Below are positions 10,192 through 11,248 of a DNA stretch of 11,248 nucleotides, in pieces. Source of the stretch: an uncultured Gemmatimonadota bacterium. Its GTDB lineage: Bacteria; Gemmatimonadota; Gemmatimonadetes; Longimicrobiales; Gaopeijiaceae. Numbering within the stretch: position 1 is the stretch's first letter; the number at the start of each line of letters is the position of its first letter. The position numbers and the translations under genes were made by a program. Below the pieces are notes generated by a model. That model had not been told where the DNA came from. It ran no database searches and saw only the letters and a list, made by a program, of their open reading frames with translations. The DNA is taken from contig CAKZOQ010000332.1 in the NCBI GenBank assembly GCA_937136445.1, positions 1 to 11,248 on the forward strand. Direction: 5' to 3'.

Positions 10192-11094
10192 GTGCGCATC
10201 TCCGGGTTCTCCTTCGCGCGGAACGCGGTCAAGCTGGACTATCCGCTGGAGGAAGCGCTCCGCTCCATCCTCCCCGTCGTGGACGAGCTCGTGGTGGTGG
10301 TGGCCCCCGGAGACCCCGACGACGATACGTGGGGGCTTGTGGAGTCGTTGGACGATCCCCGCCTCGTCCTCGTCGAGGGCGTCTGGGACGACAGCCGCCG
10401 CCAGGAGGTCTACGCCGACCTGACCAACCGGGCGCTGGAGCGTTGCACCGGGGACTGGTGCCTCTACATCCAGGCCGACGAGGCGGTGCACGAGGACGAC
10501 CACGGGATCATCCGGGGGCGCTGCGCGGAGCTCCTGGACGACGAGCGGGTGGAGGGCCTCCTCTTCGACTACCTCCACTTCTTCGGCGACTACCGGCACA
10601 TCCAGCCCGGCCACGGCTGGTACCAGCGGGAGATCCGGATCATCCGCAACGGCATCGGGGTGCGGTCGGTGCGGGACGCCCAGTCCTTCCGCTATCCCGA
10701 CCAGACGCGCATCGACGTCGCACCGGCTCGGGCACGGATCTTCCACTATGGATGGGTGCGGCATCCGCGCTTCATGCAGGCCAAGGTGGAGGAGTTCTGG
10801 TCGCATCGGCTCCCCCGGGAGGAGGTGGAGGCACGCTACGGAGGCCAGGAGGCCTTCGATTACGGGCCCCTGGGGCGCCTGCCCACCTTCGAGGGAACGC
10901 ACCCTGCGGTGATGCAGGAGCGCATCGAGGCCATGGACTGGTCCGACGCGCTGCGGGAGGAGGATCCGCCGGGGATGGAACGCACGCAGCTCCACAAGGA
11001 CGAGCGGTGGAAATACCGTTTCCTGACGGCCATGACCCGCCTCACCGGCATCGACCTGAACCACACCAACCACGGAAAGGTGCTGGACATATGA
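10192..11094 (+). CDS. Glycosyltransferase family 2-like protein
   Basis: Predicted cytoplasmic sugar transferase with a GT-A-like fold, 300 residues, no membrane helices. From the GTG at 10192 it opens at once with the conserved N-terminus RISGFSFARNAVKLDYP, then a strand-helix pattern (DELVVVVAP, DPDDDT) as in nucleotide-sugar binding. YIQADEAVHEDD (Q94-A95-D96-E97) occupies the DxD-like metal/nucleotide position, followed by VEGLLFDYLHFFGDY, WYQREIRIIRN and IFHYGWVRHP. I recall this arrangement from a broadly distributed GT2-like family of unknown acceptor, often annotated only as glycosyltransferase. The reading frame stays open upstream to about 10045, but that part overlaps the previous gene and lacks family sequence, so the GTG is preferred despite a weak, distant G-rich Shine-Dalgarno. 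The stop overlaps the next start (ATGA). Donor and product are unknown; surface polysaccharide or lipid glycosylation is the general expectation. Confidence 0.85.
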   Translation: MRISGFSFARNAVKLDYPLEEALRSILPVVDELVVVVAPGDPDDDTWGLVESLDDPRLVLVEGVWDDSRRQEVYADLTNRALERCTGDWCLYIQADEAVHEDDHGIIRGRCAELLDDERVEGLLFDYLHFFGDYRHIQPGHGWYQREIRIIRNGIGVRSVRDAQSFRYPDQTRIDVAPARARIFHYGWVRHPRFMQAKVEEFWSHRLPREEVEARYGGQEAFDYGPLGRLPTFEGTHPAVMQERIEAMDWSDALREEDPPGMERTQLHKDERWKYRFLTAMTRLTGIDLNHTNHGKVLDI

Positions 11095-11248
11095 ACCTCC
11101 GACGCGTTGCCGATGTCTTGGGCGTCCTGGCCCTCCTCGTGGCCCTGGGGGGCTGCAGCGAGACCGTTGAGCCCACCTTCTGCACCGGAGAGGCCGTTCC
11201 CGGCCTCCGGGTCATCGTCGCCGACGCCGCCGCTGGCTCGGCGGTTCC
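11091..11248 (+). CDS. Lipoprotein, 3' partial (signal peptide and first residues only)
   Basis: The first 52 codons of a gene that runs off the right edge; too short for automatic length cut-offs but well supported. The ATG overlaps the glycosyltransferase stop (ATGA, 11091-11094), implying translational coupling. The N-terminus is a type II signal peptide: MNLRR, a hydrophobic core (VLGVLALLVAL) and the lipobox LGGC, with the lipidated cysteine at residue 22 followed by Ser. The mature part begins SETVEPTFCTGEAVPGLRV and then reads like a beta-strand segment (VIVADAAAGSAV). That segment resembles the start of a carboxypeptidase-regulatory-like or other Ig-like beta-sandwich domain, but too little is present to name a family. 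It would be anchored in the outer or inner membrane of a diderm cell. Confidence 0.8.
   Translation, partial: MNLRRVADVLGVLALLVALGGCSETVEPTFCTGEAVPGLRVIVADAAAGSAV

Overview
The window is a very GC-rich, gene-dense stretch of bacterial chromosome. All seven recognisable genes read on the + strand, most with short gaps or ATGA overlaps. A lipoprotein signal at the right edge points to a diderm bacterium. The combination of very high GC, the ferredoxin-NrfD fusion and the small membrane protein reminds me of Gemmatimonadota, but that is only a resemblance; the window contains no rRNA or ribosomal marker gene.

Left region (1-6947) is a probable respiratory operon. It begins, already inside the gene, with a polypeptide that fuses a DmsB/PsrB-type four-cluster iron-sulfur protein to an NrfD-type quinone-reactive membrane anchor. 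A 982-residue molybdopterin (bis-MGD) oxidoreductase follows. It has one [4Fe-4S] cluster motif, a probable Cys molybdenum ligand and no Tat signal. Next come a long TorD/NarJ-like assembly chaperone and, overlapping its stop codon, a SulP anion transporter with a STAS domain. Together these look like a cytoplasm-facing, membrane-anchored molybdoenzyme exchanging electrons with quinones. The missing Tat signal and the linked SulP gene allow a sulfite-oxidising (SoeABC-like) reading with sulfate leaving through SulP. The substrate cannot be read from sequence.

Middle (7054-9804) is pyruvate, phosphate dikinase (ppdK), complete and with its catalytic residues present. It starts at a TTG with a strong Shine-Dalgarno sequence.

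Right region (9858-11248) holds a 93-residue membrane protein of unknown function, a 300-residue GT2-like glycosyltransferase, and the first 52 codons of a lipoprotein that overlaps the glycosyltransferase stop codon. There are no RNA genes, CRISPR arrays, insertion sequences or obvious repeats, and no gene-free stretch longer than about 110 bases. Most of the window is ordinary metabolism; the molybdoenzyme operon is the part that merits follow-up.
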